Part shown: piece by piece, positions 63,879-64,000 of the stretch | How the letters are laid out: each line of letters starts with the position of its first letter | Numbering within the stretch: the first letter of the stretch is position 1 | Assembly: GCA_028820655.1 (NCBI GenBank) | Contig: JAPPIK010000055.1 | Span: 1 to 64,000 of the forward strand | Origin: Candidatus Poribacteria bacterium | GTDB taxonomy: Bacteria > Poribacteria > WGA-4E > JAJDTR01 | Direction of reading: 5' to 3' | DNA: 64,000 nt | Program-made: the position numbers and the translations under genes | Notes under the pieces: model-generated | Databases searched by the model: none | Told to the model about the DNA's origin: nothing | The model's input: the letters and a program-made list of their open reading frames with translations, nothing else

Positions 63879-64000
63879 TTAAAACTTGTGCAAACCGATG
63901 TTGTTCCCGGCCGGATCGACGAACACACCAATCTCTCCCATGCCGCCAGGAACAGCCGTCGGCGGCACAACCGTTTTACCGCCAAGACTCTATGCTCTGT
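63879..64000 (-). pseudogene. C-terminal end of a VOC (glyoxalase-like) family gene, with in-frame TAG
   Basis: The minus strand encodes GGKTVVPPTAVPGG, then MGEIGVFVDPAGNNIGLHKF and a stop (TAA at 63879-63881). This is the usual end of glyoxalase/bleomycin resistance fold proteins. Reading upstream, the frame meets a TAG at 63990-63992, before any full first half could fit. The gene may therefore be broken, or the base there may be an error; the rest lies outside the window. Confidence 0.5.

Overview
The window looks like a chromosomal segment of a Gram-negative bacterium of roughly mid GC content. The envelope genes point that way: many predicted lipoproteins, a YidC with a large periplasmic domain, a GT9 heptosyltransferase-like enzyme and a MacA-type adaptor. 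The accessory set is two adjacent phytanoyl-CoA dioxygenase (PhyH) family genes, a bacterial microcompartment (BMC) shell gene with a CoA-acylating aldehyde dehydrogenase, an FG-GAP/UnbV protein and tandem MacB-like permeases. It resembles what I know of Candidatus Poribacteria or related uncultured marine or sponge-associated lineages. That placement is an inference from gene content, not a proof. There are no insertion sequences, prophage genes or CRISPR arrays. A single tRNA gene lies at the left edge and lacks its first base.

Layout: 1-3069 holds tRNA(CAU), tilS, a GNAT acetyltransferase and hpt. 3254-6892 (minus) is a run of four exported proteins: two discoidin-like proteins, a HExxH peptidase and a TlpA-like thioredoxin. 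7156-9447 holds an aminotransferase and rimI. 9809-15623 is the conserved rnpA-yidD-yidC-jag-mnmE block, preceded by an HNH nuclease and a lipoprotein instead of rpmH. 15791-17075 holds a small zinc-ribbon protein and a thioredoxin-TPR protein whose first catalytic Cys codon is TGA, so it is a probable selenoprotein. 17151-20931 (minus) has rluB, fprA, a HAD phosphatase and pdxJ. 21503-24273 (minus) is a small microcompartment operon. 24781-28842 (minus) is a group of exported proteins of unknown function, with a sigma-54 type promoter just upstream and a sigma-54 activator gene next to it (29311-30849).

31263-41984 (plus) is mostly housekeeping: GT2, surE, a DUF368 (PopT-type) transporter, nadK, recN, a fused indolepyruvate oxidoreductase, aroE and zapA. 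42236-44114 (minus) has the two PhyH proteins. 44512-49217 has a cold-shock protein, a GT9 enzyme, a coiled-coil membrane protein, a TVP38 protein and a stand-alone response regulator that leads into dnaK (49244-51193). clpB (minus) follows, then an operon of an alpha/beta hydrolase, fxsA and an UnbV-type protein. 57886-62724 has two MacB-like permeases and a long MacA/HlyD adaptor. 63004-63801 is a PhnP-like metallo-hydrolase, and the right edge holds the end of a VOC-family gene that is probably broken.

Three themes stand out. First, the likely selenocysteine codon at 16350, with a SECIS-like hairpin directly after it. Second, sigma-54 type (-24/-12) sequences appear before the exported-protein cluster, before the response regulator-dnaK pair and, more weakly, before clpB, and a sigma-54 activator is encoded in the window. 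Third, several families of palindromic and dispersed intergenic repeats recur, and two of them occur together at both 21.0-21.5 kb and 51.2-51.3 kb.
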